A stretch of DNA of 64,000 nt from Rhodocista pekingensis (lineage in GTDB: Bacteria; Pseudomonadota; Alphaproteobacteria; Azospirillales; Azospirillaceae), in NCBI RefSeq assembly GCF_042665545.1, contig NZ_JBHTCM010000007.1, positions 135,591 to 199,590 of the forward strand. The letters run 5' to 3'. The notes beneath the pieces were generated by a model. That model worked only from the letters and a program-made list of their open reading frames with translations, searched no databases and was not told the DNA's origin. The position numbers and the translations under genes are program-made. Positions 24,149-31,752 of this stretch are shown here, piece by piece; the first letter of the stretch is position 1; each line of letters starts with the position of its first letter.

Positions 24149-24961
24149 TCACACGGCCACGGGGTCGATATGCAGGAAACCGTTGTCGAGATAGATCTGG
24201 ACCTGCCGGCGCCGCAGCGACTTGTCCATGTCCTCGCTGACCCGGTAGAGGCCGGCGATGGAGACCAGTTCGGCTTCCAGGCTGTGGCAGAAGATGCGGG
24301 CGCTGCGGTCGCCGCCGACGCCGGCCAGGGCGCGGCCGCGCAGGGCACCATAGACGTGGATGCTGCCGTCGGCCACCAGCTCGGCGCCGGGGCTGACGGC
24401 CCCGATCACGATCAGGTCGCCGCCCTCGGCATAGATCTGGCGGCCGGACCGGATCGGTTCGGTGACGATCAGGCTGCCGCGCGAGGGGGCAGGGGGCGGG
24501 GGCGGGGCCGGCTGCGGGGGCTGCTGCGGCTGTGCCGCCGCGGCGGGCGGGCCGCCGCCGCCCAGCGCGCCCTGCGCCGCGCTGCGGCCGGAATCCGCCA
24601 GCGGCCGGATCGGTTCGGAGGCGCCGCCGCGGGCCGGCGGCACGACGGCCAGCCCGGCCGCCAGCGCCGCGTCCTGCAATTCGCGGGTGCCGCCCTGGAG
24701 TCCGATGCAGATCAGGCCCAGATTGCGCAGCAGCCCGGTGAACTGGGCGAAGTCGAAGGGCGCGCCGGCCGGCAGGTCGTCCAGGTCCAGCACGACGGGC
24801 GCGTTGCGGAAGAAATTGGGCGCCTGCGCGATCTTGCCCGCCAGAACGGGGAAGAAATTCGGGTTGCGCGGATCGCCCACCTTCAGGACCATCAGGGTGA
24901 AGGTGCTTCCGCGCATCTGGAACGGCGCATCACGATAGGCCACCTGGGCGCTTGTATTCAC
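24149..24961 (-). CDS. minC: Septum site-determining protein MinC
   Basis: 270-residue FtsZ-assembly inhibitor. The N-terminal domain (TFTLMVLKVGDPRNPNFFPV, NAPVVLDLDDLPAGAPFDFA) inhibits FtsZ polymerisation; the C-terminal beta-helix (EGGDLIVIGAVSPGAELVAD, YGALRGRALAGVGGDRSARI) dimerises and binds MinD. They are joined by an unusually long Pro/Ala/Gln-rich linker at about residues 135-165. The GTG at 24961 is preferred because it precedes the conserved domain closely and further upstream is non-coding in character. It leads the minCDE operon. Confidence 0.93.
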   Translation of the reverse strand: MNTSAQVAYRDAPFQMRGSTFTLMVLKVGDPRNPNFFPVLAGKIAQAPNFFRNAPVVLDLDDLPAGAPFDFAQFTGLLRNLGLICIGLQGGTRELQDAALAAGLAVVPPARGGASEPIRPLADSGRSAAQGALGGGGPPAAAAQPQQPPQPAPPPPPAPSRGSLIVTEPIRSGRQIYAEGGDLIVIGAVSPGAELVADGSIHVYGALRGRALAGVGGDRSARIFCHSLEAELVSIAGLYRVSEDMDKSLRRRQVQIYLDNGFLHIDPVAV

Positions 24962-25154
24962 TGGTCCCCACCCGTCATCCGCGACCCGGCCGGCGCCACT
25001 CTGTTCGAATCGAAACGGTCGCACTCCCGGGCCGGTGCGCCGGACCCCATCCTCGGAATCCTGGCACCGACCTGTGCGGGAAGCGCCGTTCAAGCCCAAG
25101 CAGGCGCTGCCGTCAAGCGGGATCGTCCGCCATATTTTGAGACAAAACCCGGGT

Positions 25155-25184
25155 CTTATACAAGATTTATGTTATTGCGTGCAA
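25155..25184 (-). promoter_or_regulatory. Sigma-70-type promoter for minCDE
   Basis: On the minus strand TTGCAC (25179-25184) and TATAAG (25155-25160) are separated by 18 bases, within an AT-rich patch that stands out in the GC-rich intergenic region 24962-25312. Transcription would start near 25148 and leave a leader of about 190 bases before minC. The rest of that 351-base gap shows no gene. Confidence 0.6.
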
Positions 25185-25312
25185 AGGCTTCACATGGGTC
25201 CGGAAAAGATCGCGGACCCACGGTCGTTCCCCCGAACTATGCCGTCCGGAAGGGGCCCGGCAAGCGCGGAATCGGGTAGCCGGCGCGACCAGGGCATGCC
25301 CCCGACGCGGGA

Positions 25313-25534
25313 TCAGCCGCCTTCCCCGGTCGCGCCCGCTCCGCCCAGACGGGCCAGGCGCGCCCGGTACTCGGCTTCCGGGATCAGGCCGCGGCGGAAC
25401 AGGGCGGTCAGCGCCTGCCGGGCGCGGCGGTCGTCCTCGGCCCGGTCCGGCGCCTCGGTGCCGGACTCCTCGTCCGTCACCGCGCCGGCCGCCGCCGGGT
25501 ATCCACCGCCCCTGTAGCCGGGTCCTGCTGCCAT
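25313..25534 (-). CDS. Small SHOCT-domain-like protein
   Basis: 73-residue protein with an ATG at 25534 preceded by GGAGGCGGCC, a strong ribosome-binding site. The C-terminal ARQALTALFRRGLIPEAEYR followed by ARLARL resembles the short C-terminal (SHOCT) oligomerisation domain found at the ends of many bacterial proteins. The first 30 residues are Gly/Ala/Tyr-rich and probably disordered. Stand-alone SHOCT proteins are known; function here is unknown. The frame is open far upstream, but that extension overlaps phoH on the other strand and is not credible. Confidence 0.62.
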   Translation of the reverse strand: MAAGPGYRGGGYPAAAGAVTDEESGTEAPDRAEDDRRARQALTALFRRGLIPEAEYRARLARLGGAGATGEGG

Positions 25535-25708
25535 GGCCGCCTCCGTCGCTCGCCGTCCCGTCCTGCCGCCGGGCAGTCTAGCCGAGCCGGCCCGGCCGGG
25601 CCACCCCGGGCCGGAGACGGGACCTGTTCCGCGTCTCTTGCGCAATATCTTGTGTGAACCTTCCGTTGCTGACGCAACACATGCTGACGTGCGGCATTTA
25701 TTCCGGTA

Positions 25709-25854
25709 CTCTCCGAACCGTGGTGCAGCCGCTGAAGGAAGACCGGGACTTGCGACGCCGGGACCTGCCAGCCTCTCCGATCCCGCTCCAGGCGAAGGAA
25801 CCCGCCCCCGATGGCGGTGCCCTTCCGGCCTCTGCCGCTGCCCCCCTGCCGAAA
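25709..25854 (+). ncRNA. Candidate structured RNA or leader upstream of phoH
   Basis: The 393-base gap 25535-25927 has no convincing gene but shows RNA-like structure. CTCTCCGA followed 21-25 bases later by GAAGGAA occurs twice (25709-25740 and 25773-25800). Long-range pairing joins GCAGC (25725-25729) to GCTGC and GGAAG to CTTCC around 25822, and a terminator ends the region at 25886. Upstream, GTTGC-TGAC-GCAAC (25665-25678) is an inverted repeat. This could be a free small RNA or a cis-acting leader of the phoH-like gene. I could not match it to a named family. Confidence 0.35.
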
Positions 25855-25886
25855 CCGCACGCCTCCGCCGGAGGGTGCGGTTTTTT
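25855..25886 (+). terminator. Rho-independent terminator upstream of phoH
   Basis: Stem CCGCACGCCTCC / GGAGGGTGCGG with loop GCC is followed by T6. It lies on the plus strand 41 bases before the phoH-like start, so it ends a short upstream transcript or acts as an attenuator. Confidence 0.8.
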
Positions 25887-25927
25887 CGTGCGCGCGTTTC
25901 CCCGACCCCCTTGGAGGAGAAACCTAG

Positions 25928-26674
25928 ATGGCCAAGCGCCAGTCCAGAGCCGCTGCTTCCGCCGATGCCAAGGTCCACCCGCTGTTTCCGCGCGGGGCGG
26001 CCTGGGACCCCCTGGGCGGTGACCCCTTGGGCGGGGATCGCCGGGAGCAGAGCTATGTCCGGACGGTCAAGCCGCAGAGCGAGGGTCAGAAGGAACTGAT
26101 GGAGGCGATCGCCGGCCACCACCTGACGCTCGCGCTCGGCCCCGCCGGCACGGGCAAGACCTACCTCGCCATCTCGGCGGCGGTGGAGGCGCTGGACGCC
26201 GGCCGGGTGGACCGCATCGTGCTGTCGCGCCCCGCCATCGAGGCGGGGGAGAGCATCGGCTATCTGCCGGGCGACATGGGGGAGAAGATGGCCCCCTTCC
26301 TGCGTCCGCTCTATGATGCGCTGAACGACCGGCTGGGCGGCAAGCGCGCCCGTGCCTTGATGGCGGACGGCGCCATCGAGATCGCGCCCGTGGGCTTCAT
26401 GCGCGGGCGCACCCTGAACAACGCCTTCATCGTGATCGACGAGGCGCAGAACTGCACCTATGCCCAGATCAAGATGCTGCTGACCCGGCTCGGCTGGCAC
26501 TCGACCATGGTGCTGACCGGCGATCCGGACCAGTCAGACCTGCTGGACGGGCTGTCCGGTCTGGCGGACATCGCCCGCCGGCTGGAGGCGGTGGAGGGTA
26601 TCGGCGTCGTCCGGCTGGGCGACCGCGACATTGTCCGCCACCCGCTGGTGGCCAGCATGCTGACGGTGCTCTGA
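25928..26674 (+). CDS. PhoH family protein (P-loop ATPase)
   Basis: 248-residue PhoH-like ATPase. The core has NTP-binding Walker A GPAGTGKTYLA, the conserved LSRPAIEAGESIGYLPGDMG, FMRGRTLNNAFIVIDEAQN (Walker B) and MVLTGDPDQSDL, as in PhoH-family helicase-like proteins. The N-terminus is a short charged tail (KPQSEGQKELMEAIAGHHLT) without the KH domain or the PIN domain of PhoH2. Role is presumably RNA-related. A GGAGGAG ribosome-binding site precedes the ATG. It is not in the usual phoH-ybeY cluster, so it is likely the short paralogue. Confidence 0.9.
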   Translation: MAKRQSRAAASADAKVHPLFPRGAAWDPLGGDPLGGDRREQSYVRTVKPQSEGQKELMEAIAGHHLTLALGPAGTGKTYLAISAAVEALDAGRVDRIVLSRPAIEAGESIGYLPGDMGEKMAPFLRPLYDALNDRLGGKRARALMADGAIEIAPVGFMRGRTLNNAFIVIDEAQNCTYAQIKMLLTRLGWHSTMVLTGDPDQSDLLDGLSGLADIARRLEAVEGIGVVRLGDRDIVRHPLVASMLTVL

Positions 26675-26784
26675 CGGGGCGCTGCCGGCGGAATTTCCGG
26701 CGGCCGGGGCTGTTCACGGGGGAGCGGGCGGAGCAACCGCCCGTTTCCGCGATCCCCGCCCCTGCCTCCGCCCCGGAGCGACCG

Positions 26785-27417
26785 ATGACCCACGATCCGG
26801 CCTATCCCGCCGCCATGCTTCCCGACACCGGCCGCATGGCCGTGCTGGCCCGCAACTGGTGGGCCTTCCTGCTGCGCGGCCTGCTCGGGCTCCTGTTCGG
26901 GCTGGTCGCCATCCTTCTGCCCGGCCCGGCGCTGCTCAGCCTTGCCCTGCTGCTGGCCGTCTTCCTGCTGGCCGACGGCGTGCTGGCGATCGTCGCCGGC
27001 GTGCGCGCCGCACAGAAGGGCGACCGCTGGACGGCCCTGGCACTGGAAGGGGTGGCCGGCATCGCGGTCGGCATCCTGGCGCTCTCCTGGCCGGGAGCGA
27101 CGGTGCTGGTGCTGATCTGGCTGGTCGGCGCCTGGGCCATCTTCACCGGCGTTCTGGAACTGGTCGCCGCCCGCGCCGTGACGGGCACGGCCGGGCGGAT
27201 CTGGCTGGTGCTGGGCGGCGTGCTCTCCGTCCTGCTGGGCATCCTGATGATCGCCGTGCCGTTCCCGGCCGGCGGGGCCGCCGTGGTCTTCCTGGTCGGC
27301 GCCTACGCGATCCTGTTCGGCAGCGTCATGATCGCCTGGAGCTTCCAGCTCCGCCGGCTCGACCGCCGCCTGCACGCGCGCGGGACGGCACCGCGTGGCG
27401 CCGTCCCGCATACCTGA
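26785..27417 (+). CDS. HdeD/DUF308 family membrane protein
   Basis: 210-residue protein with about six membrane helices: FLLRGLLGLLFGLVAILLPG, LLSLALLLAVFLLADGVLAI, ALEGVAGIAVGILALSWPG, VLIWLVGAWAIFTGVLELVA, IWLVLGGVLSVLLGILMIAV and VVFLVGAYAILFGSVMIAWS. The paired helix pattern with WPG/LPG turns is that of the HdeD (DUF308) family, whose E. coli member contributes to acid resistance. It is alone, convergent with ldh. Molecular function not established. Confidence 0.87.
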   Translation: MTHDPAYPAAMLPDTGRMAVLARNWWAFLLRGLLGLLFGLVAILLPGPALLSLALLLAVFLLADGVLAIVAGVRAAQKGDRWTALALEGVAGIAVGILALSWPGATVLVLIWLVGAWAIFTGVLELVAARAVTGTAGRIWLVLGGVLSVLLGILMIAVPFPAGGAAVVFLVGAYAILFGSVMIAWSFQLRRLDRRLHARGTAPRGAVPHT

Positions 27418-27445
27418 CCGCCTGCCTCCGGCCGCGACACCCGTC

Positions 27446-28387
27446 CTACAGCGCGACCCCGTCGAAGGCCGACTTCAGCACCTCGGCGCTGTGGCGCAGC
27501 GCCGAGGCTTCGGCCTCGTCCAGGTCCGGCGTCAGGGTGCTGATGACGCCCGCGGCCCCGAGCAGGCGGGGCAGCGAGAGCGCCACCTGCGGCACGCCCA
27601 GGCAACTGTCCGTCAGCATGGAGCAGGTGACCAGCGCCCGCTCGTCGTTGGCGATCACCTGCGCCAGCCGGGCCAGGCCGCCGCCGATGCCGTACCAGGT
27701 GGCGCCCTTGCCCTTGATGATCCGGTAGGCGGCGCAGCGCACCTCGTCGTCGATGCGGGCCTTCACGGCATCGGTGACGGGCCGGCCGACCTGGTCGCCG
27801 ACCACCGCCACGTTCAGCCCGCCGGCCTCGGCGTTCGACCAGTGCAGCACCTCGCTGTCGCCGTGCTCGCCCAGGACGTGGGCATGCACCGACTTCGGGC
27901 TGACGCCCAGATGCTGGCCCAGCAGCGCGCGATAGCGCGCGGTGTCCAGGATGGTGCCGGAACCGATCACCCGGCAGGTCGGCACGCCGTGGCGGGCGGC
28001 GATGACGGTGGAAATCTGGGTCATCACGTCCACCGGGTTCGTCGCCACCAGCAGGATCGTCTGTGGCGCCGCCTTGAGGACCTCGGGGATGATGCCGCCG
28101 AAGATCTCGGCATTGCGGGTCAGCAGCTCCAGCCGCGTCTCGCCCGGCTTCTGGTTGACCCCGGCGGCCAGCACCACCAGCCCGGCCCCGTCCAGGTCGG
28201 CATAGCTGCCGGCGCGGACCTTGGTGGGATAGGCGAAAGGGGTGGCGTGCAGGATGTCGCGCGCCTGCGCGTCCGCCAGTTCGCCGTTGCGGTCCACCAG
28301 CACGATCTCGCTGCCGACTCCGCGCATCACCATGGCATAGGCGGCTGTGCTGCCGACGAACCCGGCTCCGACGATGCCGATCTTCAT
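27446..28387 (-). CDS. ldh: L-lactate dehydrogenase
   Basis: 313-residue NAD-dependent 2-hydroxyacid dehydrogenase. Rossmann motif is GIVGAGFVGSTAA; the specificity loop NQKPGETRLELLTRN has Gln in place of the Arg used by malate dehydrogenase, indicating lactate; catalytic His is in GEHGDSE with Arg of VIGSGTILDTAR. It interconverts pyruvate and L-lactate, a fermentative route not universal in this group. A strong AAAAAAGGAGAACGGC ribosome-binding site precedes the ATG. Monocistronic, minus strand. Confidence 0.93.
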   Translation of the reverse strand: MKIGIVGAGFVGSTAAYAMVMRGVGSEIVLVDRNGELADAQARDILHATPFAYPTKVRAGSYADLDGAGLVVLAAGVNQKPGETRLELLTRNAEIFGGIIPEVLKAAPQTILLVATNPVDVMTQISTVIAARHGVPTCRVIGSGTILDTARYRALLGQHLGVSPKSVHAHVLGEHGDSEVLHWSNAEAGGLNVAVVGDQVGRPVTDAVKARIDDEVRCAAYRIIKGKGATWYGIGGGLARLAQVIANDERALVTCSMLTDSCLGVPQVALSLPRLLGAAGVISTLTPDLDEAEASALRHSAEVLKSAFDGVAL

Positions 28388-28686
28388 GCCGTTCTCCTTT
28401 TTTCCTCTCGATCCCGGTAACCATAACAGCTTCGATGGTGTCCGGGTGTTGAGTCAGGTCAAGCGGAGCGCTCCTTCCGCCCGCTCCCGCTCCGGCGGGC
28501 CTTTCCTCCCCGGGGCCGAGCGCGTAGGCTGCGGCCGGTCCCGTCCAGGTCCGGCTCGCCCCTGGTGCCGCCGCGTCCGCGGGACCATCTGACGGGACGC
28601 TTCCGGAGATACCGCCCGGCCCGCCCTCACCGGAGAGCCACCCGGAGAGGAGATCGCCGGAGAGAACGCCCCAGGAGAGAACGCGC

Positions 28687-29322
28687 ATGACGACATCCCG
28701 AGTTCTCCGCATCGCCATCGGCATCCTGGCCGGGCTGATCCTCGCCGCCCTGGTGGCGCTCTGGACGGTGCGGCAGGATGCCGGCCGGGCCGGCGGCGTG
28801 CCCGCGGGGGCCGTCGCCACGCCGGGGGTGACCATCGGCGGCGACTTCCGGCTGGTGGACGAGACGGGGCGCGAGGTCACCTCGGCCGACTATGCCGGCA
28901 GGTACCGGCTGATCTTCTTCGGCTTCACCTTCTGCCCGGACATCTGTCCGACGGAATTGCAGCTCATCGCCCGTGCGCTCGATGCGCTGGGGTCGGACGC
29001 GGCGGCGGTGCAGCCGCTGTTCGTCAGCATCGATCCCGAGCGCGACGGTCCGGCCCAGCTCGCCGAGTACACGGACATGTTCCACCCCGCCATTGTCGGG
29101 CTGACCGGCACGCCGGAACAGGTGGCGGCCGCTGCCCGCGCCTTCCGTGTCTACTATGCCAAGGCGCCCGCCGCCGACGGCTCCAGCTACACCATGGACC
29201 ACTCCACCTACACTTACCTGATGGGGCCGGACGGCGGGTTCCTCACCGTCTTCCCCCGCGGGACCGAGGCCGGCGAGATCGCCGACGCCATCCGCCAGTA
29301 CATCCGCTCCGGAAGCCGATAG
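28687..29322 (+). CDS. SCO1/SenC family copper-binding assembly factor
   Basis: 211-residue thioredoxin-fold protein, membrane-anchored by the N-terminal segment IAIGILAGLILAALVALW. Copper ligands are visible as the CxxxC pair in FTFCPDICPTEL and the distal His in YTMDHSTYTYLM. SCO proteins deliver copper to the CuA centre of cytochrome oxidase. It is followed after 14 bases by a PCuAC periplasmic copper chaperone, its usual partner. The upstream leader has four GGAGAG repeats between 28632 and 28679, the last acting as ribosome-binding site. Confidence 0.93.
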   Translation: MTTSRVLRIAIGILAGLILAALVALWTVRQDAGRAGGVPAGAVATPGVTIGGDFRLVDETGREVTSADYAGRYRLIFFGFTFCPDICPTELQLIARALDALGSDAAAVQPLFVSIDPERDGPAQLAEYTDMFHPAIVGLTGTPEQVAAAARAFRVYYAKAPAADGSSYTMDHSTYTYLMGPDGGFLTVFPRGTEAGEIADAIRQYIRSGSR

Positions 29323-29336
29323 GGAGAACCGCATCC

Positions 29337-29909
29337 ATGTCCGCCAAGTCCGTCCGGCTGGCCGCCGCCGCCGCCCTCTGCGCCCTGCTGGCCGGTCCGG
29401 CCCTGGCCGCGACCGATCCGCTGCCCCCGGTCAAGGCCGGGCCGCTGTCGCTGGAGGTGGTGTGGGCACGCGCCACCGCCTCGTCCGCCAAGGCGGGTGC
29501 CGCCTACCTGACCATCGTCAACGGCGGTGCCGACGACCGCCTGACCGCCGCCGCCTCTCCGGTGGCGGAGACGGTGGAGCTGCACACCCACATCATGGAC
29601 GGCTCCGTCGCCCGCATGCGCAAGGTCGAGGGCGGCATCGAGATCCCCGGCGATGCCGAACTGGTGCTGGAGCCCGGCGGGCTGCACGTCATGCTGATGG
29701 GCCTGAAGCAGCCCTTGAAGCCGGGCGAGAGCTTCCCGCTGACCCTGACCTTCGAGAAGGCGGGGACTGTCGGGCTGACGGCGCAGGTGCGCGCGCCCGG
29801 CGACGAGCCCGACGCCCATGCCGGGCACGACCACGATCATGAGCATGGCGACGACCATGACCACGATCACGACCATGGGGACGGGAAGGCCGCCGACCAC
29901 CATCACTGA
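29337..29909 (+). CDS. Periplasmic copper chaperone PCu(A)C
   Basis: 190-residue exported protein with signal peptide (AAAAALCALLAGPALA, then AT). The copper-binding signature H-x10-M-x21-H-x-M is clear: HTHIMDGSVARMRKVE and later LHVMLMG. The last about 30 residues form a His/Asp-rich tail (HAGHDHDHEHGDDHDHDHDH) that may store or capture copper or another metal; such a tail is not universal. Together with the upstream SCO gene it should load copper into cytochrome oxidase. Confidence 0.93.
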   Translation: MSAKSVRLAAAAALCALLAGPALAATDPLPPVKAGPLSLEVVWARATASSAKAGAAYLTIVNGGADDRLTAAASPVAETVELHTHIMDGSVARMRKVEGGIEIPGDAELVLEPGGLHVMLMGLKQPLKPGESFPLTLTFEKAGTVGLTAQVRAPGDEPDAHAGHDHDHEHGDDHDHDHDHGDGKAADHHH

Positions 29910-30070
29910 GGCCGCCGGGGCGTGGCCGGCGGGGTGTCCTCCGTCGGCCACGGGCTCCGGCACCGCGCCGGTCCGTTCCCGGACGGTGCCGCCTGCTGCG
30001 CCGCAGCATTCCCTTGGAGGCGGAGACTAAACCTTGTCATTTCATATACTTAGCGGAGAGTTTTCGACAC

Positions 30071-30099
30071 TTGACAGGGGTAGGTGCGGCCCGTATGGT
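30071..30099 (+). promoter_or_regulatory. Promoter of the F0 ATP synthase operon
   Basis: TTGACA at 30071-30076 and TATGGT at 30094-30099 with an exact 17-base spacer, 51 bases before the atpI start. This is one of the best sigma-70-type promoters in the window. Transcription should start near 30106. Confidence 0.75.
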
Positions 30100-30149
30100 G
30101 CCGCCGCTTTCGCGCGGCGTCGAACTCGGCGGCGAAGGGGGCTCCCATC

Positions 30150-30554
30150 ATGACGGATGATCCGGGCATGGCGGGGGACAGAACACCCCCCTCGCTGGAC
30201 GAGATCGAGGCCAGGCTGCGGCAGGCGCGGCGGAACGCCGGCATCGCGACATCGTCGCCCGAACCGGGGGGTGAAGTCGATACGCGCGGCGGGCTGGGCT
30301 TCGGTTTCCGGATCGGGGTCGAGCTGCTCGCCGCGATGGTTGTCGGTGTCGGCGGCGGTCTGATGATCGACCGCTGGCTGGGGACGTCGCCCTGGGGGCT
30401 GGTGGGGATGTTCTTCCTCGGCGCGGGCGCCGGGGTCATGAACGTCTTCCGGGCCGTCACGGGCGCCGGTTACGCAGTTGGGTTCCGGCATTCCGCCGAG
30501 GCGGAAGAGGCCGGAGAAAGTCGGCAGGACGAAGGGCGAGGACACCGTGGCTGA
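30150..30554 (+). CDS. atpI: ATP synthase assembly protein AtpI
   Basis: 134-residue membrane protein with a charged N-terminal helix (SLDEIEARLRQARRNAG) and two transmembrane segments (FGFRIGVELLAAMVVGVGGG, LVGMFFLGAGAGVMNVFRAV) as in AtpI, which helps assemble the c-ring and may transport magnesium. It is the first gene of the operon and its stop overlaps the atpB start by eight bases. The ATG at 30150 is preferred; an upstream ATG at 30084 lies before the likely transcript start. Confidence 0.87.
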   Translation: MTDDPGMAGDRTPPSLDEIEARLRQARRNAGIATSSPEPGGEVDTRGGLGFGFRIGVELLAAMVVGVGGGLMIDRWLGTSPWGLVGMFFLGAGAGVMNVFRAVTGAGYAVGFRHSAEAEEAGESRQDEGRGHRG

Positions 30555-31293
30555 TCCGCTGCATCAATTCGAAATCCAGCCGATCGTGCCGATCCAGATC
30601 GGCGGGCTCGACCTCTCCTTCAGCAATTCCGCGGCCTTCATGGTCGCGGCGGTGATCGCCACCACGACGCTCCTGATGTTCGGCATGCGCGGTCGGGCCA
30701 TCGTGCCGGGCCGCTTGCAGTCGATGGCGGAGCTTCTCTACGAATTCATCGCCGGCATGGTGAAGGAGAATGCGGGGCCGGAGGCCCGGCGCTACTTCCC
30801 GCTGGTGTTCTCGATCTTCACCTTCATCCTGTTCGGCAACCTGCTGGGCATGATCCCGGGGGCGTTCACCTTCACCAGCCACATCGCCGTGACGTTCGCG
30901 CTGGCGATGGTGGTGTTCCTGTTCGTGACGATCCTGGCGCTGGTGCGGCACGGCCTGCACTTCTTCTCGTTCTTCATGCCCCAGGGCGCGCCGATCTGGC
31001 TGGCGCCGCTGATCGTCCCGATCGAGATCGTCTCCTACCTGTCCCGGCCGGTCAGCCTCAGCATCCGACTGTTCGCCAACATGATGGCCGGTCACACGAT
31101 GCTGAAGGTCTTCGCCGGGTTCACGGTCAGCATGGGCGCCGCCCTTGGCGGGCTCGGCTACGCCTTCGGTCTGATCCCTGTCCTTCTCAACGTGGCCCTG
31201 ATCGGCTTCGAGATCCTCGTCGCCTTCATGCAGGCCTACGTCTTCACCATCCTGACCTGCATCTACATCCGCGACGCAATCGAACTGCACTGA
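30547..31293 (+). CDS. atpB: ATP synthase F0 subunit a
   Basis: 248-residue integral membrane proton-channel subunit. The essential arginine that meets the c-subunit carboxylate is in SLSIRLFANMMAGH. Other conserved stretches are FGNLLGMIPGAFTFTSH and the final AFMQAYVFTILTCIYI. The GTG at 30547 begins VADPLHQFEIQPIVPIQIGG and overlaps the atpI stop, giving coupled translation. Length fits the alphaproteobacterial family. Confidence 0.96.
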   Translation: MADPLHQFEIQPIVPIQIGGLDLSFSNSAAFMVAAVIATTTLLMFGMRGRAIVPGRLQSMAELLYEFIAGMVKENAGPEARRYFPLVFSIFTFILFGNLLGMIPGAFTFTSHIAVTFALAMVVFLFVTILALVRHGLHFFSFFMPQGAPIWLAPLIVPIEIVSYLSRPVSLSIRLFANMMAGHTMLKVFAGFTVSMGAALGGLGYAFGLIPVLLNVALIGFEILVAFMQAYVFTILTCIYIRDAIELH

Positions 31294-31364
31294 GCGCTCG
31301 AACGCACAAGAAGCGGGGGTCGGGTTAACCGTCCAACCGTCCCATCGGAAGAGGAAGAGTTAAA

Positions 31365-31589
31365 ATGGAAGCTGAAGCGGCAAGGTACATCGGCGCCGGG
31401 CTGGCCATGTTCGCCCTGGCCGGCGTTGGCATCGGTATCGCCAACATCTTCTCCAACCTGATCGCTTCGGTCGCCCGCAACCCGGCGGCCCGCAACCAGG
31501 TGTTCCCGATCGGCATTCTGGGCTTCGCGCTGACCGAAGCCGTCGCGCTGTTCGCGCTGCTGATCGCCTTCCTGATCCTGTTCGCCTGA
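31365..31589 (+). CDS. atpE: ATP synthase F0 subunit c
   Basis: 74-residue hairpin proteolipid that forms the rotor ring. Helix 1 is GAGLAMFALAGVGIGIANIF; the polar loop is VARNPAARNQ; helix 2 LTEAVALFALLIAFLILF carries the proton-binding Glu. An AGAGGAAGAG ribosome-binding site lies before the ATG. No sodium-binding residue pattern is seen, so the ring is proton-driven. Confidence 0.97.
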   Translation: MEAEAARYIGAGLAMFALAGVGIGIANIFSNLIASVARNPAARNQVFPIGILGFALTEAVALFALLIAFLILFA

Positions 31590-31618
31590 GCCAGTCCCTT
31601 CCGGCTCGATGGAACGGT

Positions 31619-31648
31619 CCGCGGCGTGGGGATGTCTCCGCGCCGCGG
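31619..31648 (+). other. Intercistronic hairpin between atpE and the b' gene
   Basis: CCGCGGCG (31619-31626) and CGCCGCGG (31641-31648) form a perfect 8-bp stem followed by TTTGTTGG. It could stabilise the atpE message or partly terminate transcription, raising c-subunit output relative to b' and b. Confidence 0.65.
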
Positions 31649-31752
31649 TTTGTTGGGGCCGGCCCCCGCCTTCGGGCACGGGGGCCCGCGCTTCCCGGGA
31701 TCGAGGCGGCTGCCGGGCCTTCCGGCGGCCGCGCACGCAAGGTGATCCTCGC

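Noticed and set aside
25709..25800. Tandem glycine riboswitch upstream of phoH
   Set aside because: The GAAGGAA elements recall the glycine aptamer, but the other conserved bases are absent and phoH is not a glycine gene.
27446..28387. Malate dehydrogenase instead of lactate dehydrogenase
   Set aside because: The specificity position before KPGETR is Gln, not Arg, which points to lactate.
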